The position numbers and the translations under genes are program-made. The notes under the pieces were generated by a model. It saw nothing but the letters and a program-made list of their open reading frames with translations, was not told where the DNA came from and searched no databases. Source: Opitutus sp. GAS368 (GTDB lineage: Bacteria; Verrucomicrobiota; Verrucomicrobiia; Opitutales; Opitutaceae). From it: a stretch of 32,961 nucleotides of DNA. The DNA is taken from contig CAMBRG010000026.1 of assembly GCA_945869845.1 (NCBI GenBank), forward strand, positions 1-32,961. Direction: 5' to 3'. Below, one piece after another: positions 16,164 to 24,743 of the stretch; the stretch's first letter is position 1, and every line of letters starts with the position of its first letter.

Positions 16164-17990
16164 ATGAACAAGCGTAATCCCGCCACGCCGCTCAGCACCA
16201 ACAAGCATTTGCTCCGTTGGGTCGAAAAAATGGTCGAGCTCTGCAAGCCCGATGCGGTCCACTGGATCGACGGCTCCAAGGCCGAATACGATGCGCTCTG
16301 TTCCGAGATGGTCGCCGGTGGCACGTTCATCAAACTCAACCAGAAGAAGTGGCCCGGCTGTTATCTTGCGCGCTCTGATGCCGGCGACGTCGCCCGCGTC
16401 GAGGACCGCACTTACATCTGCGCCCTTTCCAAGGAGGCCGCGGGCCCGACCAACAACTGGGTCAACCCCTTCGAGATGCGGAAAACGCTCAAGGGCCTGT
16501 TCAACGGCTGCATGAAGGGGCGCACGATGTATGTGCTGCCGTTCAGTATGGGTCCGCTCGGCTCGCCCATGTCGCAGATCGGCGTCCAGCTCACCGACTC
16601 GGCCTACGCCGTCGTCAATATGCGCATCATGGCGCGCATCGGCAAAAAAGTCTTCGAGCTCATTGATCGCGATTTCAAACGGGTGGTGCCTTGCCTCCAC
16701 TCGGTCGGGGCGCCCTTGGCCAAGGGGCAAAAGGACGTGGCCTGGCCCTCGAGCAAAGAAAAATACATCGTGCACTTCCCCGAAACCCGCGAGATCTGGA
16801 GCTATGGTTCGGGCTACGGTGGCAACGCGCTGCTCGGCAAGAAATGCTTCGCGCTCCGCATCGCTTCGGCGATGGCCCGCGACGAGGGCTGGATGGCCGA
16901 ACACATGCTCATCCTCGGCGTCGAAAATCCGCAGGGTAAAAAAACCTACGTGGCGGCCGCGTTCCCGAGCGCGTGCGGCAAGACGAACTTCGCGATGCTC
17001 ATCCCGCCCCCGCATTTTCAGAAGCAGGGCTGGAAAATTTCCACCGTCGGCGACGACATCGCGTGGATCAAACCCGATGAAAACGGCCGCCTGCGTGCGA
17101 TCAACCCCGAGGCAGGCTTTTTTGGCGTGGCGCCCGGCACGAGCAACGTCACCAACCCCAACGCGATGGCGGCACTCGCGAAGAACACGATCTTCACCAA
17201 TGTCGCGCTCACGCCCGACGGCGGGGTGTGGTGGGAGGGCATGACCGATGCTCCGCCCGCGATGTGCACCGATTGGCAGGGGAAGATCTGGACGCCCGAG
17301 ATCGCCAAAGCGACCGGGGCCAAGGCCGCGCACCCGAACTCGCGTTTCACCGCGCCCGCCAGCCAGTGTCCGACGATCGATCCGGACTGGGAGAATCCCG
17401 CCGGCGTGCCGATCAGCGCTTTTGTTTTCGGCGGCCGGCGGGCGACGACGATGCCGCTGGTTTATCAGGCGTTCAACTGGTCGAGCGGCGTGTACGTGGG
17501 GGCCACGATGGGCTCCGAAATGACCGCAGCTGCCGCCGGCACGATCGGCAAAGTCCGCCGCGATCCGATGGCGATGCTGCCCTTCTGCGGCTACAACATG
17601 GGCGACTACTTCCGCCACTGGATGAACATGCAGCGCAATCTCACGGAGACGCCGCGGATCTTCCACGTGAACTGGTTCCGCAAAGACGCCGAAGGGAAGT
17701 TCATCTGGCCGGGCTTCTCTGAAAATATGCGGGTCCTGAAATGGATCTGCGACCGCGTGCGCGCCGGCGGCCGGGCCAAGGAAACGCCGATCGGTTGGGT
17801 GCCGCGCTACAAGGATATCGATTGGACCGGTCTCGATTTCTCGGAAGAAAAATTCAACCAGCTGCAGGCCTTTGACCGCCCGGCGTGGCGCAACGAGGTA
17901 CTCGGGCACGAGGAGCTCTTCATCGACCTGCATTCCCACCTGCCAAAAGAGATGATTTACGAGCGGGAATTGCTGATTTGCCGGATGTAA
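16164..17990 (+). CDS. pckG: Phosphoenolpyruvate carboxykinase (GTP)
   Basis: The 608-residue cytosolic enzyme makes PEP and CO2 from oxaloacetate with GTP, the first committed step of gluconeogenesis. The length is normal for the GTP-dependent family (about 600-620). The nucleotide-binding P-loop is FPSACGKTN (267-275, including the family-specific hyper-reactive cysteine C271), followed by the metal-binding GDDIAWI. Other hallmarks are [55 protein letters not shown] and [14 protein letters not shown]. The ATG at 16164 has a GAAGG six bases upstream, a usable Shine-Dalgarno. No operon partner is visible: a repeat lies before it and an unrelated secreted protein follows after 55 bp. It suggests that the cell can grow on gluconeogenic carbon or runs a PEP/oxaloacetate node with GTP. 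Confidence 0.97.
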   Translation: MNKRNPATPLSTNKHLLRWVEKMVELCKPDAVHWIDGSKAEYDALCSEMVAGGTFIKLNQKKWPGCYLARSDAGDVARVEDRTYICALSKEAAGPTNNWVNPFEMRKTLKGLFNGCMKGRTMYVLPFSMGPLGSPMSQIGVQLTDSAYAVVNMRIMARIGKKVFELIDRDFKRVVPCLHSVGAPLAKGQKDVAWPSSKEKYIVHFPETREIWSYGSGYGGNALLGKKCFALRIASAMARDEGWMAEHMLILGVENPQGKKTYVAAAFPSACGKTNFAMLIPPPHFQKQGWKISTVGDDIAWIKPDENGRLRAINPEAGFFGVAPGTSNVTNPNAMAALAKNTIFTNVALTPDGGVWWEGMTDAPPAMCTDWQGKIWTPEIAKATGAKAAHPNSRFTAPASQCPTIDPDWENPAGVPISAFVFGGRRATTMPLVYQAFNWSSGVYVGATMGSEMTAAAAGTIGKVRRDPMAMLPFCGYNMGDYFRHWMNMQRNLTETPRIFHVNWFRKDAEGKFIWPGFSENMRVLKWICDRVRAGGRAKETPIGWVPRYKDIDWTGLDFSEEKFNQLQAFDRPAWRNEVLGHEELFIDLHSHLPKEMIYERELLICRM

Positions 17991-18045
17991 GGCCGGCGCA
18001 CAGCCGACTTGCCGAAACATTTTCCCGGCGCATGGTCTCACGATC

Positions 18046-18822
18046 ATGCGCCTTTTTGTTGTCCTGATGATCGCCTTTGGAGCGGCCCTGCCGGTCCGTG
18101 CGGCCGTGCCGCCGTTGCTCGCGGATGCGATTCAGAAAGTTTTGGCCGATGCGAACCGGTGGGCCTTTACCCAGACGATCGTCGAGGAGAACGGGAAGGG
18201 CGAAGAGACCAAGCGCACCGTGGTGCGCTACGATCCATCGAAGACCTACGCGGACCAATATGTCGTCCTCTCGGTCGACGGCAAACCGCCGAGCGAGAGC
18301 GACCGCAGCAAGTATCGCCGCCGCGGCGAGCGTCGGGGCGAACGGATGGAAAAAGCCGAAAGCGAAGGTCGCACGGACACCGTCGGCTCCCGCCAGTCGC
18401 TGGGCGAATTGATGGATCTGGATGGTGCAACCCAAGCGGCCGAAGACCGGACGAGTGTGATGTTCGAAGTGCCGTTGCGGAAGGAAGGCAACAAGCGGTT
18501 GCCGCCGGAAAAGTTTCTCGTGCTGGCGCGGGTGAACAAGACCACGCGGGCGTTCGAGCGCGTCGAAGTGAAGCTGCGCGAGCCGTTGCGGGCGGCGTTG
18601 GTGGTGAATATCAAATCGGGCGAAGGCTTGATTGAGTTCAAGAGCGTGGACCCGAAGTTCGCGCCCACGATTTCGCGTTTGGAAGGTACCGGAGCTTATT
18701 CGATTTTGTTCATACCCGGCGGCCGGAGCTATGAAGTGCGGCATACTGACTTCAAGCGGGTGAAGCCCTACGCCGAGCGTTTCGGGGTCCAGATCGGGAC
18801 GATGCAGGCGATTGATTTCTAA
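18046..18822 (+). CDS. Hypothetical secreted/periplasmic protein
   Basis: The 258-residue protein has a clear signal peptide (MRLFVVLMIAFGAALPVRA/AV) and no other membrane segment. I do not recognise a named family. It starts with a helical part (LLADAIQKVLADANRWAFTQTI), has a highly charged middle (SDRSKYRRRGERRGERMEKAESEGR, residues about 84-108) and ends in beta-rich sequence (TSRLEGTGAYSILFIPGG region, then YEVRHTDFKRVKPYAERFG). The shape recalls LolA/outer-membrane lipoprotein-sorting-like folds that handle hydrophobic ligands, but this is only an impression. It begins 55 bp after pckG and ends at a terminator, so it may be read through from pckG or have its own promoter. Confidence 0.7.
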   Translation: MRLFVVLMIAFGAALPVRAAVPPLLADAIQKVLADANRWAFTQTIVEENGKGEETKRTVVRYDPSKTYADQYVVLSVDGKPPSESDRSKYRRRGERRGERMEKAESEGRTDTVGSRQSLGELMDLDGATQAAEDRTSVMFEVPLRKEGNKRLPPEKFLVLARVNKTTRAFERVEVKLREPLRAALVVNIKSGEGLIEFKSVDPKFAPTISRLEGTGAYSILFIPGGRSYEVRHTDFKRVKPYAERFGVQIGTMQAIDF

Positions 18823-18851
18823 GCGGCGACGGGGCCGGCTGAAAGGGGGGA

Positions 18852-18877
18852 GTCCGTTGTCCGCAACGGGCTTTTTT
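18852..18877 (+). terminator. Rho-independent terminator after the secreted hypothetical
   Basis: Stem CCGTTG-tccg-CAACGG (18854-18869), extended by a T-G pair and followed by gc and six T (18872-18877). It begins 32 bp after the stop codon and separates this gene from the tRNA. Confidence 0.8.
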
Positions 18878-19006
18878 GCGTCGGGATTCGGTGGGCCGGC
18901 GGCTCGAGAGGATGATGCGGGTCGCTCCGCGATATTTACCGGGGCCAAGGAGCGGGCTCGACGCCGCGATCGATGTGGTTCTAGTTTCTGCCCGCGTGCG
19001 CATCGT

Positions 19007-19083
19007 GGACCCGTAGCTCAGCTGGATAGAGCGCTTGGCTTCGAACCAAGAGGTCGGGGGTTCGAATCCCTCCGGGTCTACCA
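19007..19083 (+). tRNA. tRNA-Arg (anticodon TCG)
   Basis: A complete cloverleaf: acceptor GGACCCG/CGGGTCT, D arm GCTC-agctggata-GAGC, anticodon arm CTTGG-cttcgaa-CCAAG with anticodon TCG (reads CGA), five-base variable loop, T arm GGGGG-ttcgaat-CCCTC, discriminator A and encoded CCA (19081-19083). The first acceptor pair is G1-U72, a wobble, and the T stem has one G-U. The gene is isolated; no obvious promoter or T-run terminator is seen. Confidence 0.95.
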
Positions 19084-19169
19084 CGCCGTCGTTTGGCTCC
19101 GCAGGTGGGCGAGTCAGCGAGGCCGCCTCGGCGAGTTCCGGATGGCAAACGATCGGGCGGTAAGAGCCT

Positions 19170-20474
19170 TTACTTGGACTCAGGCCAGGGGTCGCGGGCG
19201 AGGATTTGGGCGGCGAGGCGGTGGGCGCTGTGCAGGCCGTCTTCGTGGAAGCCATGGCGCTGCCAAGCGCCGGCGTAAAACGTCTCGGTGGTGCCGAGCG
19301 CGGCTTGGTTGAGCGCGGGGAGTTCGGCTTGGGCGGCGGTCGCGGCGAGGCTGAAGAGCGGGTGGTCGTAGGCGATGCGCTGCAGGACCTTTGCGGGGTT
19401 GATCGATTCAGGGCGGTTGATGGTAACGAAGTAGTTTTCACGGTCACTCACGCCTTGGAGTTTGTTCATCCAGTAGTGCGTGGCGGTGGAGACGGCACCG
19501 GCCGAGTCGCGGGCGATCTCGTAATTCCAGGCGGACCAGGCGAGGCGGGTGCGGGGCATGACCGATGCATCGGTGTGCAGCGTGGCGGTGTTGGGCTGGT
19601 AGTGGAACGCGGAGAGGAGGCGGTGTTCGGCGTCGGTGGGGTTTTGGAGGAGCCGGAGCGCTTGGTCGCCGTGGCAGGCGAGGATCACTTTTTCAAACGG
19701 GTGGGCGGTGCCGGAGTTCGTCGTGACCGTGACGCCGCGGGGCGTGCGGATGACCCCGCGGGCGGCGGAGTTGAGGCGGATTTTATCGGCGAAAGGTGCG
19801 GTGAGCGGGGCGATGTAGCTCTTGGCGCCGCCCTCGACGGTCCACCATTGGTGCTGGGTGCTGAGGCCGAGGAAGCCGTGGTTGTGGAAAAAGCGGAGGA
19901 GGGCGGCGGCAGGGAAGGCCAACATCTTTTCCGGCGGCGTGCTCCACACGGCGGAGCTCATCGGCACGAGGTAGAGGTCGAAGAAATCGGTGCCGTAGCC
20001 GCGGCGTTTCACATAGTCACCGAGCGTTTCGGTGAAAACGGGCGAGGCCGGATCGGCGAGGGCGACGACGGCCTCTTGGTTAAAGCGGTTGATCGCAAAC
20101 AGCATCCGGTAAAAGCGCGGCCGGAAGAGGTTTTTGCGCTGGGCAAACAGGTGGTTGAGCGAGGAGCCGCAGAATTCGAGTCCGCTATCGCCGTGGCGCA
20201 CGCTGAACGACATGTCGGTCTTCTTCGTGGCGACGCCGAGCTCGCGGAAGAGTCGGGTGAGGAGCGGATAAGTCGCGTGGTTAAACACCATGAACCCGGT
20301 GTCGATGGGCACCGTGCGCCCGGTGCCGGGCTCCCGGGCGGTGACGGTGTTGGTGTGGCCACCAATGTAGTCGGCAGCCTCAAACAGCGTGAGGTCGAAG
20401 TCGCGTTGCAAAAAGTGAGCGCAGCCAAGACCGGCGATGCCGGTGCCGATGATGGCGAGACGAGGTTGGGGCAT
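19170..20474 (-). CDS. NAD(P)/FAD-dependent oxidoreductase (amine-oxidase-like flavoprotein)
   Basis: The 434-residue flavoprotein starts with a Rossmann FAD fold: AIIGTGIAGLG (G10, G12, G15), then E32 (TLFEAADYIGGHTNT) that binds the adenosine ribose, and a second GG motif. It belongs to the amine oxidase/protoporphyrinogen oxidase-like COG2907 group, with MSFSVRHGDSGLEFCG and VPMSSAVWSTPPEKML as group-type motifs. Relatives often sit beside a DUF1365 protein and a cyclopropane-fatty-acid synthase and are thought to act on lipids. Here those partners are absent, but the next gene upstream is an acyl desaturase, so a lipid-related role is plausible (inference). The ATG at 20474 directly precedes the Rossmann strand. 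A terminator separates it from the desaturase, so it probably has its own promoter. Confidence 0.85.
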   Translation of the reverse strand: MPQPRLAIIGTGIAGLGCAHFLQRDFDLTLFEAADYIGGHTNTVTAREPGTGRTVPIDTGFMVFNHATYPLLTRLFRELGVATKKTDMSFSVRHGDSGLEFCGSSLNHLFAQRKNLFRPRFYRMLFAINRFNQEAVVALADPASPVFTETLGDYVKRRGYGTDFFDLYLVPMSSAVWSTPPEKMLAFPAAALLRFFHNHGFLGLSTQHQWWTVEGGAKSYIAPLTAPFADKIRLNSAARGVIRTPRGVTVTTNSGTAHPFEKVILACHGDQALRLLQNPTDAEHRLLSAFHYQPNTATLHTDASVMPRTRLAWSAWNYEIARDSAGAVSTATHYWMNKLQGVSDRENYFVTINRPESINPAKVLQRIAYDHPLFSLAATAAQAELPALNQAALGTTETFYAGAWQRHGFHEDGLHSAHRLAAQILARDPWPESK

Positions 20475-20554
20475 GGTAACGAGCGAGTGGAGCGAACGTA
20501 AGCGTAGGGTTGATACGAACGACTCCGGTGGTTGGATGGGTGGCGGTGGCAGGA

Positions 20555-20593
20555 AGACAAAAAGCAAAACCCGAAGCGGTGAAGCTTCGGGTT
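20555..20593 (-). terminator. Rho-independent terminator of the desaturase gene
   Basis: A perfect 10-bp stem AACCCGAAGC/GCTTCGGGTT (20568-20577 with 20584-20593) with a six-base loop. Read on the minus strand it is followed by a T-rich tail (ttttgctttttg). It lies 25 bp after the desaturase stop. Confidence 0.85.
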
Positions 20594-20617
20594 GGAAGAG
20601 AACGTAGCCGGTCGGGC

Positions 20618-21838
20618 TTAGGCCGAAGGGGGCTGATGGCCGGGCGGCGGGGTCGGCTGCGCGGCGTTCAGGCCGTGGGCCTCTTCGCTGAGATCCTTCC
20701 GAATGGCGGGGCCTTCGGCCTTTTTCGGGACGACGACATTGGACGCGGTGGCGGTGGCAACAGCCATCGCGGTCGCGACGGGCACGATGCGACGGAGGGA
20801 AGAGTAATCGTTGGCCCCGGCTTGGTTGGCGGCGCGTTCGGCGCTGGCGGCTGCGACGGAAGCGTGGTGATCGGCGTGGGCGCCCTCGTCGAGAATCGAC
20901 TGGGGCACGGGCTTGAGACCCCAGATGAGGCCCGTCCACGACATCAATTTCAGGCCGTAGTAGGTGGGATCAATTTCCCACCAATAGAATCCGTTGCGGG
21001 TGCAGCTCTGGAAACGATGGTGGTTGTTGTGCCAGCCCTCGCCGAGAGTGATGAGGGTGAGGATGAAACTGTTGCGGGAATCGTCGTCAGTCTTGAAGCG
21101 ACGTTTGCCCATGAGGTGGGCCATCGAGTTGATGCAAGCGGTGCCGTGGAAGAGGACGGTGGTGCTGATGAAGAAACCCCAGACGAGCAGTTGCGGGCCG
21201 TTGGTTCCGAGGCCGGGAGCATAGGCCTCGAGGGCGATGCCGGTGAGCAAGATGGCGGTGGCGAAGAGAATCGGGACGAGAAGGTCGAAGCGGTTGAGCC
21301 AGACGAGCTCGGGGAATTTCGCGAGGTCCTTGATCTTGGAGTAGTCGGTGGGGAAATTCCGGCGGCTAGTAATCCAGCCGATGTGCGACCAAACGAAGCC
21401 GTGGACGTGGGGCGAGTGGGCATCCTCGGGATCGTCCGAATGCTGGTGGTGATGGCGGTGATGGTAGGCCCACCAGAGTGAGCCGCGTTGCACGGTGGTG
21501 CCGGCCCAGAGGGCGAGAAAGAACTGACCGGCGCGCGAGGTGCTGTAGGTCTTGTGCGAAAAGTAGCGGTGGTGGATGCCGGTGACGGCGAACATGCGGA
21601 TGAAGTAAAGCGCGACGGCGGTCCACACGGCGAAGGGGCTCCAGCCGACCCAGATCACTGCAAAACAGGCGAGGTGCAGGACGACGAACGGCATGACGCG
21701 GACCAAGTCGACGCGATCCGGTTCGGTGCGCATTTTCTCGGCTCCGTCCGGGCAGTGGTCGGAATCGATCCACTGCGTGAGGGCGGTGGTGATTCGGCGG
21801 AGCAGGCTAGGGCGTGGTGCGGAGATGGACTCTGGCAT
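20618..21838 (-). CDS. Acyl-CoA/fatty acid desaturase (delta-9 type), membrane
   Basis: The 406-residue integral membrane di-iron enzyme introduces a cis double bond into saturated fatty acyl chains. All three histidine boxes are present: HHRYFSH (89-95), HHRHHHQHSDDPEDAHSP (from 126) and GEGWHNNHHRF (266-276), with further His at 231 and 241. Hydrophobic segments flank them (about 48-88, 105-115, 184-205, 217-232). After about residue 320 there is a roughly 85-residue Ala/Pro-rich tail (SVAAASAERAANQAGAN, ending PPPGHQPPSA) not usual for the family. The ATG at 21838 has an A/T-rich leader and no Shine-Dalgarno. It has its own terminator. Desaturases of this type adjust membrane fluidity, often at low temperature. 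Confidence 0.92.
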   Translation of the reverse strand: MPESISAPRPSLLRRITTALTQWIDSDHCPDGAEKMRTEPDRVDLVRVMPFVVLHLACFAVIWVGWSPFAVWTAVALYFIRMFAVTGIHHRYFSHKTYSTSRAGQFFLALWAGTTVQRGSLWWAYHHRHHHQHSDDPEDAHSPHVHGFVWSHIGWITSRRNFPTDYSKIKDLAKFPELVWLNRFDLLVPILFATAILLTGIALEAYAPGLGTNGPQLLVWGFFISTTVLFHGTACINSMAHLMGKRRFKTDDDSRNSFILTLITLGEGWHNNHHRFQSCTRNGFYWWEIDPTYYGLKLMSWTGLIWGLKPVPQSILDEGAHADHHASVAAASAERAANQAGANDYSSLRRIVPVATAMAVATATASNVVVPKKAEGPAIRKDLSEEAHGLNAAQPTPPPGHQPPSA

Positions 21839-21974
21839 AAAAAATTTGTTCTTAACCAACGAAGCGAAGGCGGGAGTCGCAAGCCGCGTTTCCAAAAATA
21901 CGGCAAAATTATTCCGAATTGAAATTTGAACGGAGGGGCCCGTGAAAATCCCGCGATGGGCACGGGCGCGGTCG

Positions 21975-24170
21975 TTACACGGGCAGACGGGCCGCGACGG
22001 AGCTGCCGGAGCGACTGAAGCGGTGGTTGACGGCGCGACTTTGATCGGGCGTGAGCATCGGCAGCGGCGGGAGCGTATCGGTTTTGGCGGTGGCGAGTTG
22101 CGTCCGGCAGAGGGCGCGAAAGGTGTCCCAACGCTCGGCCAGGAAGAGCTCGGCTTGGGCGCGGCGGTCGGGCCGCGTGGCGATGTCGGGGGCGAGCGTG
22201 ATGGGCGCGGAGCGGGCCGTCTGGCGGAGCAGGCTGCGCCACTCGGTGAGGAGCCGATCCACATCACCGCGGCCGGCGAATTCTTGGGCATCGACGACGA
22301 GGCGCGGGGACTCATGGGCTGCGATGATGGCGGAGACGACCTCGCTGCCGCCAAAGCCATAGCCCGGCGGGAGGCCCTCGTGCAGGTAGCCCTCGATGGT
22401 CGCGCGGCGATAGGTGCGCTCGCAGATGGCGGCGAGGCGACCGAGGCGGCGCGGGTTGGTGCCGGCAAAGCGGTCCGCGGAGAAGAGATTGGCGCAGTCG
22501 AACAGCAGGGCATCGAGCGGGTAGCGCCGGTCCTCGAGCGCGGCGGCGAGGGCGAGACCCTCGGGCCCGAGGTAGCACGCCACGATGGCGCCGCGGGCGG
22601 TGAGTTGGAGTTCGCGGTCGAGGATGCCGGTGCGTTGCCAGTGCCAGAGCGGGGTGGGTTGGATGGAGAACGAAAGACACTCGGCGCGATGCAGACAGGT
22701 GAGGCAGCCAGGAAACGGATCGCGTTCGCGGCGGACGAGGCGGGCGCGGCCGGTATCGGTGCGGTGGTGACACGGCAGCTCGGTGCCGGACGGAAGCGCG
22801 GAGGTTTTTTCGGCACCGAAGACGACGGGGGTGTCGGTGAAGAAACGTTGTGCGCTGGCCGCGGCCAGCGCCGCGGTGGGTGCGCCGGGAAAAAGCTGGC
22901 GGAGAAAAAATGCCCACGGGAGAGGCGCGGCGCGTTTGAGGCGGAGCGGGGCCGCGCGGCGGAGTCGGGGCGTCGAGCTGCTCGCGAGCACGTAGCCGAA
23001 TTCATCGAGCCCGCGGCGACCGGCGCGTCCGACCATCTGGAGCAGATCGTGGGGCGGGATCTCGTGCTCGATCGGTCCGAGATTAAAATGCGAGGCGGTG
23101 ATGAGGACGGAGCGAAGCGAGAAATTGATCCCGGCGCTGAGGCCGAGGGTAGCGAAGACGGCGCGGAGCTGCCCCGCCTTCGCCAGCGGCTCGATCAGGC
23201 CGGCGCGTTGAGCGTAGGCGAGGCCGCTGTGATGAAATGCGACGCGTTGGCGGAGAAGTTTGGTGAGGGCAGGGCCGGCGAGTTGCTCCTGCTCGGGGGT
23301 GAGCGCGAGGGGTGCGGCGAGCGGAACCTCCCGGGCGAACTGGCGCGCGAGTCGTTCGGCGTCGTGGCGATGCGGGGCGAAAATGAGGACGGGGCCCAAG
23401 CCCTCGCGCAGCGCGCCTGCGATGCGGCGCGACCAAAAGCCCTCGATCGTGCGGGGAAGACCCGCGACCAAGTCGTCCACTTCGACTTCTTCGAGCGGCA
23501 CGGGGCGTTCTTTGTGGGAGACGACCTCGACGGTGCGGCCCAAGCGGCGGAGCCAAGTGGCGACATCGGCGGGATTGGCGACGGCACCGGAGAGCAGGAG
23601 CAGTTGGAGCCCGGGGGGCGCAGCGAGCAGGGCGCCCTCGTAGTGGTTGCCGCGGGCGGAGTCGGCGAGCCAGTGGTATTCGTCAACGACGAGTAGTTGA
23701 AACGGCGGCAAATCGTCGGCCCGGGATGTGAGCGGGTTGGGGGCGGCGATTTGGCTTTGGACGGCTTCGAGGGTCGCGACGATCAAGGGGGCGGTCGGAT
23801 CGATGGTGACGTCGCCCGTAATAATACCCACGCGCCAACCGCGGGCGCGCCATTCGGCGTATTTGTCGTTGGCGAGAGCGCGGGTGGGAACGGTAAAAAG
23901 GGCGCGGCGGGCAAAGTTGGTCTGCTCGATCCAGCGCTCGAAAACGTAGGTTTTTCCGGCCCCAGTGGGTGCGTCGATCACGACATCGCGGCCGGCATCA
24001 AGGGCGCGGATGGCATCAGCCTGCCAGCGGTCCGGCAGGACAAGTTTTTGAAGTCCGGCGAAGGCGTCGGTCAGCACAGTGCACGACGGTGTTCGGCGCG
24101 GGCCGGCGGTCAAATCCCGGACGCGCTTCGCGGTTTTGCGGCTGATTTGAAACGGGCAGTGAGGGAACAT
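21975..24170 (-). CDS. SKI2-like DEAD/DEAH-box helicase with a four-cysteine cluster
   Basis: The 731-residue superfamily 2 helicase has Walker A APTGAGKT (67-74), the DExH motif DEYH (163-166), motif III SGA (194-196), FHHSGL (312-317), motif V region TLGLSAGIN and motif VI QMVGRAGRRG (378-387), the pattern of the Ski2/Hel308 group. The C-terminal part is unusual: it has four cysteines C467, C489-x2-C492-x5-C498, spaced like a metal (Fe-S or Zn) site, which standard Ski2 proteins lack. I start at ATG 24170, which has AGGGGA just upstream; a TTG at 24260 would add 30 residues. DNA or RNA unwinding is likely, with the target unknown. It is divergent from the third TBDR. A gene-poor region of 573 bp lies between the two. 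Confidence 0.88.
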   Translation of the reverse strand: MFPHCPFQISRKTAKRVRDLTAGPRRTPSCTVLTDAFAGLQKLVLPDRWQADAIRALDAGRDVVIDAPTGAGKTYVFERWIEQTNFARRALFTVPTRALANDKYAEWRARGWRVGIITGDVTIDPTAPLIVATLEAVQSQIAAPNPLTSRADDLPPFQLLVVDEYHWLADSARGNHYEGALLAAPPGLQLLLLSGAVANPADVATWLRRLGRTVEVVSHKERPVPLEEVEVDDLVAGLPRTIEGFWSRRIAGALREGLGPVLIFAPHRHDAERLARQFAREVPLAAPLALTPEQEQLAGPALTKLLRQRVAFHHSGLAYAQRAGLIEPLAKAGQLRAVFATLGLSAGINFSLRSVLITASHFNLGPIEHEIPPHDLLQMVGRAGRRGLDEFGYVLASSSTPRLRRAAPLRLKRAAPLPWAFFLRQLFPGAPTAALAAASAQRFFTDTPVVFGAEKTSALPSGTELPCHHRTDTGRARLVRRERDPFPGCLTCLHRAECLSFSIQPTPLWHWQRTGILDRELQLTARGAIVACYLGPEGLALAAALEDRRYPLDALLFDCANLFSADRFAGTNPRRLGRLAAICERTYRRATIEGYLHEGLPPGYGFGGSEVVSAIIAAHESPRLVVDAQEFAGRGDVDRLLTEWRSLLRQTARSAPITLAPDIATRPDRRAQAELFLAERWDTFRALCRTQLATAKTDTLPPLPMLTPDQSRAVNHRFSRSGSSVAARLPV

Positions 24171-24312
24171 TTCCCCTTGGATTGGCTCCGATTGGTAACG
24201 TGGCGGACCGCCGGCAATTTGTAACTTTTTGGCGAGCCCGGGGGGTTTCTCTCTAGCCAATTCAATTTTCAGGTCTCATGTTCTTCCGTTCGCCAGATAC
24301 CAAACCAAACCA

Positions 24313-24432
24313 ATGATAGCTGCCTTGATCGTGATTACGCTCTTAACTGCCCTCGTGGCCACCGAGCCCGACACGCCCGCACCGGGCCGGGCTCCGGAGC
24401 CGGACCCCTCGTGTCCGCCGGGAAAAAAATAG
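24313..24432 (+). CDS. Possible 39-residue membrane peptide
   Basis: The short frame starts MIAALIVITLLTALVA, one membrane helix, and continues with a Pro-rich polar tail ending in PPGKK. The leader aaccaaaccaATG has no Shine-Dalgarno, like many genes here. No family is recognised. The surrounding gap 24171-24743 otherwise shows only the 11-mer array near its right end; 24433-24654 shows no gene. Confidence 0.35.
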   Translation: MIAALIVITLLTALVATEPDTPAPGRAPEPDPSCPPGKK

Positions 24433-24654
24433 ACGGAGAGCGGGCGGAGAAGTTTAATCTACCGGGGGCGCCGGGCGATTTGAAATGATGCGGGCCGGTC
24501 GCCTGATCGGGCGTGCCGTGTGCTTTCAGGTACGGCCATGGCGGCGGCTCGACCTGATTTCTTTCGGGCGCTCGGTGGGCTCAATCACCGCGGCTAGTTT
24601 GCGGGATTTGCCGAGGCTCGCGCGCCGGGCCGGCAGGCGTGGGTGGCCCAATTG

Positions 24655-24698
24655 TGACGAAAAAATGACGGAACGGTGACGTTTAGGTGACGGAAGGG
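24655..24698. promoter_or_regulatory. Four direct TGACG repeats at 11-bp steps (PhoB/OmpR-like binding array)
   Basis: TGACG begins at 24655, 24666, 24677 and 24688, exactly 11 bp apart. Read on the minus strand the units are CCGTCAC-CTAA, ACGTCAC-CGTT, CCGTCAT-TTTT and TCGTCAC-AATT: a 7-bp site plus 4 mostly A/T-rich bases. This is the layout of the enterobacterial Pho box (CTGTCAT plus 4), with one base changed (CTGTCA to CCGTCA). The array ends 45 bp before the TBDR ATG. The Pho-box consensus therefore reads on the strand opposite to the TBDR. Another OmpR/PhoB-family regulator is possible. Confidence 0.65.
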
Positions 24699-24743
24699 CT
24701 GGGGGCTTGACGGTGAATTTTGACTGTGGACACGGTCGTCACT

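Noticed and set aside
16128-18047. 639-codon antisense frame over pckG, and a 580-codon one over the second TBDR (12874-14616)
   Set aside because: Both are mirror frames of recognised genes without homology-like motifs of their own.
24707-24735. TTGACG as a -35 box of the third TBDR
   Set aside because: No acceptable -10 hexamer is found 16-18 bp downstream, so I do not call a sigma-70 promoter there.
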